From positions 1-28,825 of the IMG/VR virus record IMGVR_UViG_3300025872_000232: a stretch of 28,825 bases of DNA; one strand, given 5' to 3'. The notes under the pieces were generated by a model. That model was not told the DNA's origin and searched no databases. It worked only from the letters and a program-made list of their open reading frames with translations. Origin of the DNA: a virus. Shown here one piece after another: positions 9,108 to 17,207 of the stretch (positions within the stretch are counted from its first letter, which is position 1; each line of letters starts with the position of its first letter). The translations under genes were made by a program, and so were the position numbers.

Positions 9108-10444
9108 AATGGTATCTTGCCAGAAGTGTGATTTCCAGTTCTACCAAAAGAATCTCTTACTAAGTTAAGTTTAGTATAAGTTTCTTTAGTAGAAATATAG
9201 TGACATAAATCTGCTATAATATATATCCCACCATAATCCTTGTTTACTTCTTCATCAGCAGTTGAAAGTTCTTTAGCATCTATAAAAACAACATCCCCAG
9301 CGTGCAGTGAAAAGTCTCCTGGAATTGTAACAGTACTTTTTGCGGAGAAGAGTTGATTGTATCTCATTATTGATTGATTCAAAATATTCTTATACTCAAA
9401 GTTTTCCTCTTTAGATTTCCCTATCTGTTGCTTTGTATTCCCCGAAGGCAAAGTTCCCTTATCAAGAAAGTAATAAGTTGTTCTAGAAAACTCTTGATTC
9501 TTACCATCTCGGTTAAACTCAGGATTTAGAGTAGGTAACTCCTTTCCCGCCAACTTTAGATCTTTCTCTTTCTCTTTAGCATTTGGAGTAACAACTTCAT
9601 AGTAACAAGTGAATGGATCAAATAAAACTGTGCGTGTAGAAAAAGCACCCATCTTAAGTTTTTCTTGAACATCAACACGATTATCTTTTGAATATTCAAG
9701 TGCCTTTACATCATATCCGGATGGAATATTATCCCCCCTGGAGTCTGGTGTTTGGTTAAAAGTTATAGACTTCTTCTTTTCTTGACTCAATAAAGAATCA
9801 ATTGACTTAAACTTAAATCCTTCTGATGTTTCAAAGAAGAAAAACCCTGCGGTATTACCCTTTGCATTCTGAGTGTTTGGAACTGCTTTTTTAGACAACC
9901 AGTTCATTGCATAATATGGTTTTCTATTATTTCCTACAAAATTATAGTTGTTTGATGTTTCCTCCACATCAGTTTTCTTTTCAGTTCCAAGATATTTTTT
10001 ATCGGTTAATATCCTCTTAATATGATCAGATATCTTTCCATCAAATCTACTATTCAATCTAACTTTCTCATTTAAAATAAATTCTTTTGATACTAGATCA
10101 AGTTGAACCATTGATTTAGTAGTATCTTCAGAAAGTGGGGTAACTTTGTTAACATACAGAACCAAGTCTAATGTTGAGTTATTATTATCTTTAAACTTAA
10201 CATAAACTTTTTCCTGACCAACAATAGGCAATCCAGCAAGTGCTGTTTTATTATCAATAGCAGTTCCAGAATCAGCAAAAGTTACAGTTGCTTTGATAGT
10301 GTCTTGAAGAATGCTTTCATAATACATCAAACGAATAGTTCCCCCAGTAACACTTACCGTCTTACTTGGATCTTTATTAGAAACTATATCCAGTCTTTCT
10401 ATAAAAGATGTTTCGGCACTTTTTGAGATTATTGGATTTGCCAT
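9104..10444 (-). CDS. 27: baseplate hub protein, gp27-like
   Basis: A 446-residue protein. Its place beside the gp5-type OB protein and after the tape-measure genes is that expected of gp27. Sequence features agree with the gp27/gpD hub fold: an N-terminal beta domain (TVSVTGGTIRLMYYESILQDTIKATVTFADSG), a KVYVKFKDNNN strand, and a C-terminal barrel with TVTIPGDFSLHAGDVVFID, YGGIYIIADLCHYIS and YTKLNLVRDSFGR. The last strands match the usual end of gp27/VgrG/gpD hub proteins. T4 gp27 is 391 aa, so this is somewhat longer, with a charged loop near 300-340. The trimer would seat on gp5 and join the hub to the tube. Assignment rests on fold-type pattern and synteny. Confidence 0.62.
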   Translation of the reverse strand: MANPIISKSAETSFIERLDIVSNKDPSKTVSVTGGTIRLMYYESILQDTIKATVTFADSGTAIDNKTALAGLPIVGQEKVYVKFKDNNNSTLDLVLYVNKVTPLSEDTTKSMVQLDLVSKEFILNEKVRLNSRFDGKISDHIKRILTDKKYLGTEKKTDVEETSNNYNFVGNNRKPYYAMNWLSKKAVPNTQNAKGNTAGFFFFETSEGFKFKSIDSLLSQEKKKSITFNQTPDSRGDNIPSGYDVKALEYSKDNRVDVQEKLKMGAFSTRTVLFDPFTCYYEVVTPNAKEKEKDLKLAGKELPTLNPEFNRDGKNQEFSRTTYYFLDKGTLPSGNTKQQIGKSKEENFEYKNILNQSIMRYNQLFSAKSTVTIPGDFSLHAGDVVFIDAKELSTADEEVNKDYGGIYIIADLCHYISTKETYTKLNLVRDSFGRTGNHTSGKIPL

Positions 10445-10466
10445 TTTTTATTACCTGATACTTTAT

Positions 10467-13400
10467 TTAACTACCAATCACCAGAGACTCAAATGGATCT
10501 TCTCCACCACCCCTCATTACCAGGGAAGATCCTAATGAAGAATAACTAGTATTGCCAGTATCACTAACTTGCATTTGTGGCACAACTACAATTTGTTCCG
10601 ACCCAAATTCATAGTACGCAAAGTTTCTCAATACATTAATAGCCTGATCATATTTTGCATTATTCAATGCTCCTAAAAATCCAGGAAAAGTTTTTTCAAC
10701 AGCAGCAGTAGAATCTGCATCAATGACAAATTCCTTTCCTTTTTCACCAAGCATTGCCATATGAGGACGACCTAATGTTAGACCTCCCTTCTCAAACTTT
10801 ACCACACCACCACCAGTACCACCCATAAACTGCTTTAAAGTTGCTCTTACTTTTGCAGATCCTGCATAATCTCTAGCGCCAATGGCACCAGATCCACCCC
10901 ATTGAGCTCCAGGGACATCAAATGCAAGTCCAGAATAGTGAAGAGATCCGGTAGCATGTCCACCAACTGGACCATATCCTTTAAATTCAGTTACTTGTAT
11001 TCCTTTAGATCTGAAAAAATTAAATGCCCTTTCTGCAGTTCCTCTATCTTTAAACCCAATATGATCATGGTAGTTGCTAGTTGTTCCATGCCCTGCTCTA
11101 TCAAATGTTCCAAATGGCGTATTAGGATCTCCGGTAATATACTGAGCAATAGAACCACCCACACCACCTCTATTCATTCCCACATTACCAAGCTCTCCGG
11201 ATGTTGGAATTTTATATCCCCCACCAGTTCTAAACTTTTCAAGACTTGCAAGATACTCTCTATGTATTCTAGGTCCTTCTGTATTTTGAATATATTCTGC
11301 AGGTCTTTCCCACTTTCTCATCCACCAATCCGCTGCTTGTTGCGGTGAAGAAAAATTAGTAGTCAAATATAGTTGTCCAGGTTCACCAGATTCTCTTAAT
11401 GCATAATCAATTTGTGCTTTCCAATTTGATGCATAGTCAGGAACTGCTCTTAAGAAGTTGGATTTTCTGGGTTCACTTGAATATTGAAATAATCCAACAC
11501 CAGGACCACCAGATTGAGAAACACCTGGTCTAAATGAACTTTCTCTGGATATATTTGCCATGATACCAAGAGCATGAGTATCATCCATTTTTTTTGAAAG
11601 TAGATACTTGTAAATATCCCCTTGCAACCCTTCAGGCGAAAAATCTCCTGCTGTTCCTCCACCCGTACCAGATTCTGGTTGAGATTTTCCTTGGTCTTGT
11701 TCGCTTTTTTTCAACCTCAAATTTTCTTGTATCTCTCTTAAGGTCTTTTGTGCATTGGATTCTGTCGCATCTTTAAATGAAGCAGCAACCCAATCACTAA
11801 TATCTCCACCTTGAGAAATGGCATCTAATGTTTTTGGATCAACAAATCCACCTTCAGCAAATGCAGCAAGTCCACCTTTTAATTTTCCATCGTCTATTCC
11901 CTTTGCAACCAACATATTAATTCCCAAACCAACATTTTTATAATCCTGTTGAGTTGGTTTTTGCCCCAAAAGAATTTTAGAAGTGATAGCAAGTATGGGA
12001 CCAAAATAATCACTCTTACCAAGTTCTTTTCCAGCGTTTTCAATGACTCCAAATGGATTCATAAAACCAGGAAGTTTTGGTTTTGGAAATATTCCAAATA
12101 TTTTTTCTTCTCCACCAACATCAGCACCAGGTTCTATCTGAACATCTCCTGGTTTTTTTGGACTGAGTTTTCTTTTATATTTTCCTTTTTTACCAACAGA
12201 AATAGTTCTTTTTACTCCTCCCGTTGCTTTTCCACCTCTGGTAACACCACCCCCTCTCATACGTTTGGGTTTATCTTCAAGTCCAAGTTTCCTAAGAAGA
12301 GCATCGGAACCTACAGAAGTTGCCATAGATGCTCCAGTTGCTAATACACCACCACCAAGTAAAGTAGCGATAGCAGCTGGAGTTAAAGTTCCTCCACTAA
12401 ACACTGCTTCAGCAACAGCAGCTGCTCCAGTTGCACCAAAAACCCAATTAAAGACTGCCATACTTAATCCGGCAGTTACGATTGTTCTAGATGCGTCTTT
12501 ATATCTGCCTTCTTTTAATAAATTGATAACCTCAAAAGCTGCAGGAACTAATGCAATAAATCCAAAACTTTTTCCAAGGACACCCATAAATTTACTACTT
12601 CCAGACGGAAGTTTTGGAAGACTTGGAAGTTTTGGAAATCTAAAACCACCTCTTCCACCTTGACCTTGTGTTATTCTTGCTCCACCAAATGGCAATCTAA
12701 AACCACCTCTTCCACCTTGACCTTGTGTTATTGTTGGTCTCTCTCTAAAAGGATTTCGTATATCAATACCACCAGCACGACCACCTCCACTTGTTGTTAC
12801 TCTAGGTCTTCCTCCAGTTCCCGGTCTGGTACTTGCACCGCCACCACCTCTTCTTCCACCACCTCCTCCACCAGCAGAACTAGCAGCAATCATTCCTGCA
12901 ATGATTGCAAGATTTAGAAACTTATTTAATAAACTAGAAAGTTGATCAAACTGCTTTACTCCACTATCACCAAAAAGATTCTTTACAAATCCACGAGTGG
13001 CATCATATGCTTTGTATCCCCAATCAACAAATGTTACAAGACCATTTAAAAGTTTTCCGCCGAGATCTAATACAAAATCAGTTGCTTTCCCTAAAAACTT
13101 AACAATGGGAATTATTTTTGGCAAATGATCTACTAATCTTACAGCAAAATAACCAAGAATAATATTACCAATAAAGTTTTTTATCCAATCCAAAAATCCC
13201 ATTCTAGGAGCACTTGGTGTTTTTACTTTACCGGATTCTGCTTTTGGTTTTGTCTCTAACTTTTCTTCTATCTTTTCACGTCGTTTAGAACTTTCTTGTT
13301 TTTTTGCTTCATTTAACTTTTTCTTTTCAGAGGCTAGAGTTCCCTTCAATATACTATCAATCTCAATTACCTTAACCTTAATAACTCCAATATTTTTTAC

Positions 13401-13511
13401 AGAGTTTTCACTTAAAACAAGAGAAGAAGATCCTTTAACGGCAATCTTATTGGTCTTTACGATTGCTCCTCCTTTTGATGATGGTAAAAACTTTTGAGTG
13501 TTGATTGCCAT
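10467..13511 (-). CDS. tape-measure-like protein with tail lysozyme and M15-like peptidase
   Basis: A 1014-residue protein. Residues 60-90 are a charged helix; 105-165 and 195-212 are hydrophobic (GNIILGYFAVRLVDHLPKIIPIVKF); 213-300 are Gly/Arg-rich with a short tandem repeat; 330-410 hydrophobic Ala/Gly-rich. Residues about 628-760 resemble phage tail lysozyme: GIMANISRESSF with probable catalytic Glu657, GVGLFQYS, then ADWWMRKWE. Residues about 785-895 resemble an M15-type peptidase: NYHDHIGF and S-x-x-H-x-x-G-x-A-x-D realised as SLHYSGLAFD (His858, Asp865). The C-terminus carries MAMLGEKGKEFVIDADS, a tape-measure hallmark. I infer a tail protein released on infection to open peptidoglycan. 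Start fixed by AGGTGATATAAATG. Confidence 0.72.
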   Translation of the reverse strand: MAINTQKFLPSSKGGAIVKTNKIAVKGSSSLVLSENSVKNIGVIKVKVIEIDSILKGTLASEKKKLNEAKKQESSKRREKIEEKLETKPKAESGKVKTPSAPRMGFLDWIKNFIGNIILGYFAVRLVDHLPKIIPIVKFLGKATDFVLDLGGKLLNGLVTFVDWGYKAYDATRGFVKNLFGDSGVKQFDQLSSLLNKFLNLAIIAGMIAASSAGGGGGGRRGGGGASTRPGTGGRPRVTTSGGGRAGGIDIRNPFRERPTITQGQGGRGGFRLPFGGARITQGQGGRGGFRFPKLPSLPKLPSGSSKFMGVLGKSFGFIALVPAAFEVINLLKEGRYKDASRTIVTAGLSMAVFNWVFGATGAAAVAEAVFSGGTLTPAAIATLLGGGVLATGASMATSVGSDALLRKLGLEDKPKRMRGGGVTRGGKATGGVKRTISVGKKGKYKRKLSPKKPGDVQIEPGADVGGEEKIFGIFPKPKLPGFMNPFGVIENAGKELGKSDYFGPILAITSKILLGQKPTQQDYKNVGLGINMLVAKGIDDGKLKGGLAAFAEGGFVDPKTLDAISQGGDISDWVAASFKDATESNAQKTLREIQENLRLKKSEQDQGKSQPESGTGGGTAGDFSPEGLQGDIYKYLLSKKMDDTHALGIMANISRESSFRPGVSQSGGPGVGLFQYSSEPRKSNFLRAVPDYASNWKAQIDYALRESGEPGQLYLTTNFSSPQQAADWWMRKWERPAEYIQNTEGPRIHREYLASLEKFRTGGGYKIPTSGELGNVGMNRGGVGGSIAQYITGDPNTPFGTFDRAGHGTTSNYHDHIGFKDRGTAERAFNFFRSKGIQVTEFKGYGPVGGHATGSLHYSGLAFDVPGAQWGGSGAIGARDYAGSAKVRATLKQFMGGTGGGVVKFEKGGLTLGRPHMAMLGEKGKEFVIDADSTAAVEKTFPGFLGALNNAKYDQAINVLRNFAYYEFGSEQIVVVPQMQVSDTGNTSYSSLGSSLVMRGGGEDPFESLVIGS
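12637..12732 (-). repeat. 39-bp direct repeat, 57-bp period, in frame
   Basis: An identical 39-bp block occurs at 12637-12675 and 12694-12732. The 57-bp period is 19 codons and keeps the frame. The encoded unit is ITQGQGGRGGFR followed by LP or FP. It lies in the Gly-rich region of the lysozyme-bearing tape-measure-like protein. Confidence 0.9.
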
Positions 13512-13516
13512 TTATA

Positions 13517-16246
13517 TCACCTGTAAGAAGCCTGACTGTGACCATGAACACCCAAAATCCTTGTTTTATGATTAGATCCTGCAGTAGTGGCACTAAAATT
13601 TGGTGGTCTTGAAGATGATGTATTATTTCTTGGTTTTGTTGAAGTTACTGGAACTGGAGGTCCATAAACAACTCTAGGTCTTGATGCTGGAGGAGGGTTA
13701 ACGGGTCTCACTCCCGCATTTCTTGGACGAGCAAATCTTGATTGATATGGTCCAGATTGGTTTCTTCTTGGGTCATTAGGACCATATAGTGTAACTGAAG
13801 ACTTAGGTTTTGTTGGTGGTATTGGTTTTCCTTTATCATCAGTCGGAGTAAACCCACCACCCAAATCAATACCAGCACCACCAGGTCTTAAATTTCCCCA
13901 ACCAGTGTTTTGATTAATTCTCAAAACACCAGAAAGACCTTTAAACAGTGCTCCCCCAATATCTCCTTTTCTTAAATCAGATCTAGCACCTTTAAAATAA
14001 TCCGATGCAGGTCTATTTCCCTCATAAGTATCATTAGTTATTGCTCTTCCGTTTTTACCTACTCTAAAATTAAATTGACCAAGTGCAAGATTAGCAAGTT
14101 TATCTCCCATCAATCTATTATAATCAGCCTGCCCTAGTCCAACAGCACCTACTCCACCCTGCCCTCTCCTCTGAGCTTCAAGCATTGCGGGTCTGACATA
14201 TCTTCCCAAAGAACCTCTATCATCAATTCTAAATGCTTTTCCTAATGGTCCGGCAAGACCTTTAAGTGCATATTGAAGTCCTGTTATTTTTGCCCCAAAA
14301 TTTTTAACTCTTCCACCTGATATTCTTTCAACAAATTTTTCTGTTCCTTCCTCCTTTAATCCAAGAATAGCAAGTGGGTCAGCAAACAACCCCTTGTTTT
14401 GTATATCTTGAAATCTTTCTTTAACAGATCCAACAAAACCCTTATCTTTTTTTGGATCATAAAGACTCTTTATCCAGGCATCACTCTTTTCAAGATTTGA
14501 TTGTGTAGTTTTTGTTAAAGCTGCATCTGGTTTTAATTCACCAGATTTAATCAATGCATTTTCACGTTCTGTTCCATATTTTTCAAGAGATGCTAATGGA
14601 GAATCCAAAACACCAAATAAACCTTGCGGGAGTTTAACAAGATCTTGTGCCCGATTTGCTAATCCTTGGTAAGAGCGAGGATCTAAACCAGACCTGACTA
14701 CTCCTTGTGCCCGATTTGCTAATCCTTGGTAAGAGCGAGGATCTAAACCAGACCTGACTACTCCTTGTGCCCGATTTGCTAATCCACGCAGTTCCTCAAA
14801 TATACCACCACCTACACGACCAAAATTCATATTAGGTACAGAACCCCTAGATAAACCAGAAATTCCTCCAGAAAAAGATGTTCCCCAAGTTTCTGGTTTA
14901 TCTACATCATATCCAAGTTTATATTTTATAAACTGTTTAACATTATCTATTAATCCACCACCGGCAGCATAAATTTTACCACCCATAATTTTTGGTTGGT
15001 TTGTTCCACCACCAGCAGCATTCATTGCCTCCAGAGTATCAACTCCATACTTGGCAACAGCACCAGTAGACATAACAAACTCACCATCACTAAGCATCGC
15101 AGGGACTTTATCTACCCCCTTCTCACCGCTTACATATCCACTTGCAAGTCCGCCACTAAATCCCCCACCATTAAATCCATAAGATTTTGTTTGCCCTGTT
15201 TTTAATGCTGATATTTGTTCATCAATTTCAGATCCAACACCTTGCATTCTTTGAAAGATGTTTAGATTGGCTTTTTGTTGTTCTAATGCTCTTATCTTAT
15301 CTTCAGTTGATCCTGGTTTTGATTTGGTTTGCCGCTCCTGCTCATCAACAGTTCCCGGGAACATTGCAGGTATTGTAGCTCCAGCAGTAAACAATCCAAT
15401 AGCAGCAGCTGCTCTTGGATTCCTCGCAACAAATCTTAAAAGAGATGGTATTGCAACTTTACCAATGCGGAAAATAAATCCGCCTATCATTTTGGTCAAC
15501 CCTAAAGTCAATCTACCAAAAGAAGTTCCAAATAAAATATAAGAACCAATAAGTGCTGGCCACCAATCTTTTACAAAACGAATAATGGACTTAACTTTAC
15601 TTTCGTTTTTGGGATCACCTAACCACTCAACAAGTTTATAAACTATTCTTCCAAGTATAATATTTGTAAAGAATTCAATTACCCTATCAAGTAAAGATTT
15701 TACTGGCGCTATTATTTTTTCAGCAATTTTCTTTAAACCTTCAAATCTTTTTTCAAGTTTACTTTCAGCAAGTCCTCTTTTTTCCTGCTCCGCTTTTCTC
15801 CTATCATAAGCAGATGTATCGTCAGATATTTTCTTCTGCTGCCTTAAAGTTTCACTTATTGAGACTACAGCAGAAGTAATCGCAGAAATATTACTTTCTA
15901 AACTTTTAGATAATGGAGAAGCACTAATAGCAGTTCCGGGTAAAGATTTAGTTGCTGTTCCTAATATTTTTCCTTTTACACTGCCAATGGTAAATGACTT
16001 ACCAGATATCTTTTTTTTCTTTACTTCAAATCTACCTTGATCTTTTTTGCTTTTAACTCTCTTATATTCATTGGTTAGCAGTTCAACTTCTTCGGTAGGA
16101 ATGGTTGTTTTTGCCATCCTACCTTTAACCATTGCTTCTTTAAGAAGAGTCAGATAAGTTTCATAGTCTAGATCAAAAACATCATCAAGCCCAATAAGCC
16201 TTAAAATTCTAGAATCAATTTCTTCTTTTTGATTAGAAATGGGCAT
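13517..16246 (-). CDS. tape measure-like tail protein
   Basis: A 909-residue protein. Residues 115-190 are helical and charged (KKISDDTSAYDRRKAEQEKRGLAE). Residues 190-300 hold hydrophobic segments (FFTNIILGRIVYKLVEWLG; ALIGSYILFG), and 280-300 are Ala-rich. Residues about 365-415 carry the tape-measure signature GVDKVPAMLSDGEFVM followed by GVDTLEAMNAAGGG. Two exact copies of a 20-residue unit plus a partial third follow (about 485-535). The C-terminal 120 residues are Pro/Arg/Ser-rich and probably disordered. The first 15 codons overlap the end of the small ORF upstream, implying coupling. Position after gp26 matches T4 gene 29, which sets tail length; T4 gp29 is 590 aa, so homology is inferred from signature and synteny, not overall alignment. 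Confidence 0.68.
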   Translation of the reverse strand: MPISNQKEEIDSRILRLIGLDDVFDLDYETYLTLLKEAMVKGRMAKTTIPTEEVELLTNEYKRVKSKKDQGRFEVKKKKISGKSFTIGSVKGKILGTATKSLPGTAISASPLSKSLESNISAITSAVVSISETLRQQKKISDDTSAYDRRKAEQEKRGLAESKLEKRFEGLKKIAEKIIAPVKSLLDRVIEFFTNIILGRIVYKLVEWLGDPKNESKVKSIIRFVKDWWPALIGSYILFGTSFGRLTLGLTKMIGGFIFRIGKVAIPSLLRFVARNPRAAAAIGLFTAGATIPAMFPGTVDEQERQTKSKPGSTEDKIRALEQQKANLNIFQRMQGVGSEIDEQISALKTGQTKSYGFNGGGFSGGLASGYVSGEKGVDKVPAMLSDGEFVMSTGAVAKYGVDTLEAMNAAGGGTNQPKIMGGKIYAAGGGLIDNVKQFIKYKLGYDVDKPETWGTSFSGGISGLSRGSVPNMNFGRVGGGIFEELRGLANRAQGVVRSGLDPRSYQGLANRAQGVVRSGLDPRSYQGLANRAQDLVKLPQGLFGVLDSPLASLEKYGTERENALIKSGELKPDAALTKTTQSNLEKSDAWIKSLYDPKKDKGFVGSVKERFQDIQNKGLFADPLAILGLKEEGTEKFVERISGGRVKNFGAKITGLQYALKGLAGPLGKAFRIDDRGSLGRYVRPAMLEAQRRGQGGVGAVGLGQADYNRLMGDKLANLALGQFNFRVGKNGRAITNDTYEGNRPASDYFKGARSDLRKGDIGGALFKGLSGVLRINQNTGWGNLRPGGAGIDLGGGFTPTDDKGKPIPPTKPKSSVTLYGPNDPRRNQSGPYQSRFARPRNAGVRPVNPPPASRPRVVYGPPVPVTSTKPRNNTSSSRPPNFSATTAGSNHKTRILGVHGHSQASYR
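14641..14785 (-). repeat. 60-bp tandem repeat in tape-measure gene
   Basis: The blocks 14641-14700 and 14701-14760 are identical except for the first few bases. A third partial copy begins at 14761 and matches for about 25 bases. The unit is 20 codons, encoding GLANRAQGVVRSGLDPRSYQ, and keeps the frame. Exact identity at the DNA level, including synonymous positions, points to a recent duplication. Confidence 0.95.
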
Positions 16247-16421
16247 TGCTCATCTGTTGTTTTTGTTTTAACTCTTCATCTTCAAGATGCTGTTGTAATA
16301 AAGCAACATAGATGTCTCGTTCCCAAGGCATCATATTCTCAATCTCCGTTAATGAATATTTATGGTACTGCATCAAAGAAAAATTGAGACGAAAATAATT
16401 TTCAAGGTCCATATGGACCAT
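16233..16421 (-). CDS. tail-chaperone second ORF (lambda T / gp51-like), -1 frame to gp26
   Basis: Sixty-two residues if read from the ATG at 16421; a second ATG at 16412 has AGGA at better spacing. It contains YFRLNFSLMQYHKYSLTEIENMMPWERDIYVALL, then a Glu/Gln-rich helix. The PWERDIY-type motif is common in the short ORF that follows tail-assembly chaperone genes. The ORF lies in the -1 frame relative to gp26 and stays open upstream through the gp26 stop to a slippery TTTTTTC. It can therefore be made as a C-terminal extension of gp26 (about 303 residues, joined through Arg-Ile-Gly) as well as, or instead of, a free protein. Probable role: tape-measure chaperone during tail assembly. It overlaps the start of the tape-measure gene. 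Confidence 0.65.
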   Translation of the reverse strand: MVHMDLENYFRLNFSLMQYHKYSLTEIENMMPWERDIYVALLQQHLEDEELKQKQQMSNAHF

Positions 16422-16451
16422 TCCTATGCGAAAAAACTTGCTAAACCTTCC
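16406..16451 (-). promoter_or_regulatory. candidate programmed -1 ribosomal frameshift site
   Basis: Read on the minus strand: SD-like GGAAGG (16451-16446), 9 nt, then the heptamer T TTT TTC (16436-16430) in the correct phase relative to gp26. The gp26 stop TAG is two codons on (16426-16424). The dyad GGTCCATATGGACC (16419-16406) begins 10 nt after the heptamer. A -1 slip re-pairs both tRNAs perfectly or nearly so (TTT/TTT) and enters the downstream ORF without a stop. This is the arrangement of dnaX-type and tail-chaperone frameshift sites. The stem is short (5-7 bp). Confidence 0.68.
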
Positions 16452-17143
16452 AGCGTAACTTCACTTTCAATTTCAGTAACTGGGTTTCTAACTGTAATAG
16501 TGTGAGAAAGTTTAGGCATTGTTTCAAAGAACTTTTCAATATCTTTGAACTGTGAAGAGTTCATTGATTCTAGAAAATCACTAAGTTCCTTTTTAGAAAC
16601 ATCAGCAGCAGCCCAGACTTCATCTTCAGTAAAGATTTTATCAATACAGGATGCGATAAGATCAAACGATTGATCCATTGCATTCTTATCATTAAAATCA
16701 AAGTTACTCTTAATAAACTGATCTAGGGATGGATACTTCATTTCCATCATGATAGATTCATCTACCTTGATTCTCTTGCTATGTTCATCATTTTTTTGAA
16801 CTTGGATGTCATCAAGATTGATTTTTACAGGTACTTGAGTTTCACCATCATCTGGACAAATAATATTAACCTCAATCTCTTCCCCAACAGACTTACCACG
16901 AATATTTAAAAACAAATATTCAATATCAAAGGTGGGAAGTGCTTCTACTTTGATATTCTTGGTCAGAATACAGTTTTTAATAACTGTTTTAATTGCTGTT
17001 GTGATTTGCTTCGTATCTTCGCTTTCTAAAGCAATCACAAGAAGTTTTTCTTCCTTAACAAGAAAAGGTCTATATTGAATTGTTTCTCCTGTTGATGGCA
17101 ATTCAAGTTGATATGATGGTGTTGCAATCTTTGGTAAAGGCAT
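16424..17143 (-). CDS. 26: baseplate hub/tape-measure chaperone gp26
   Basis: A 239-residue protein of the T4 gp26 baseplate-hub family (208 aa in T4). Recognisable family segments are YQLELPSTGETIQYRPFLVK, EEKLLVIALESED, TFDIEYLFLNIRGKSVGEEIEV, FDLIASCIDKIF and, at the C-terminus, FFETMPKLSHTITVRNP with LEGLASFF. In T4, gp26 acts in hub assembly, and by analogy with lambda G/GT it is thought to chaperone the tape measure. The start has an AGGA five bases upstream, and a perfect TATAAATA late promoter lies at 17172-17179. It leads the long tail operon. Its last codons hold a slippery heptamer that could extend it into the next ORF. Confidence 0.85.
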   Translation of the reverse strand: MPLPKIATPSYQLELPSTGETIQYRPFLVKEEKLLVIALESEDTKQITTAIKTVIKNCILTKNIKVEALPTFDIEYLFLNIRGKSVGEEIEVNIICPDDGETQVPVKINLDDIQVQKNDEHSKRIKVDESIMMEMKYPSLDQFIKSNFDFNDKNAMDQSFDLIASCIDKIFTEDEVWAAADVSKKELSDFLESMNSSQFKDIEKFFETMPKLSHTITVRNPVTEIESEVTLEGLASFFA

Positions 17144-17171
17144 AATGTCCTATAGATTTTTCAGATGTGAT

Positions 17172-17179
17172 TATTTATA
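17172..17179 (-). promoter_or_regulatory. T4-type late promoter TATAAATA
   Basis: An exact 8/8 match to the T4 late consensus on the minus strand, 29 bp upstream of the gp26 start. It would launch the tail-hub operon that runs leftward. No -35 is expected for this promoter class, which is recognised by gp55 with gp33 and the sliding clamp. Confidence 0.75.
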
Positions 17180-17183
17180 GGGT

Positions 17184-17207
17184 GTGGACAGAAGAAAAAG
17201 TGTCCAC
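17184..17207. repeat. 7-bp inverted repeat next to late promoter
   Basis: GTGGACA (17184-17190) and TGTCCAC (17201-17207) are perfect inverted arms around a 10-nt A-rich loop. The dyad abuts the upstream side of the minus-strand late promoter and lies ahead of the plus-strand small-gene pair. No T-run follows on either strand, so it is not an intrinsic terminator. A second, smaller hairpin (GTCTT/AAGAC, 17212-17226) followed by TTTTT lies on its plus-strand side. Confidence 0.45.

Noticed and set aside
14641-14785. Regular direct repeats as a possible CRISPR
   Set aside because: The units are contiguous with no spacers, in frame, and part of an open tape-measure gene.
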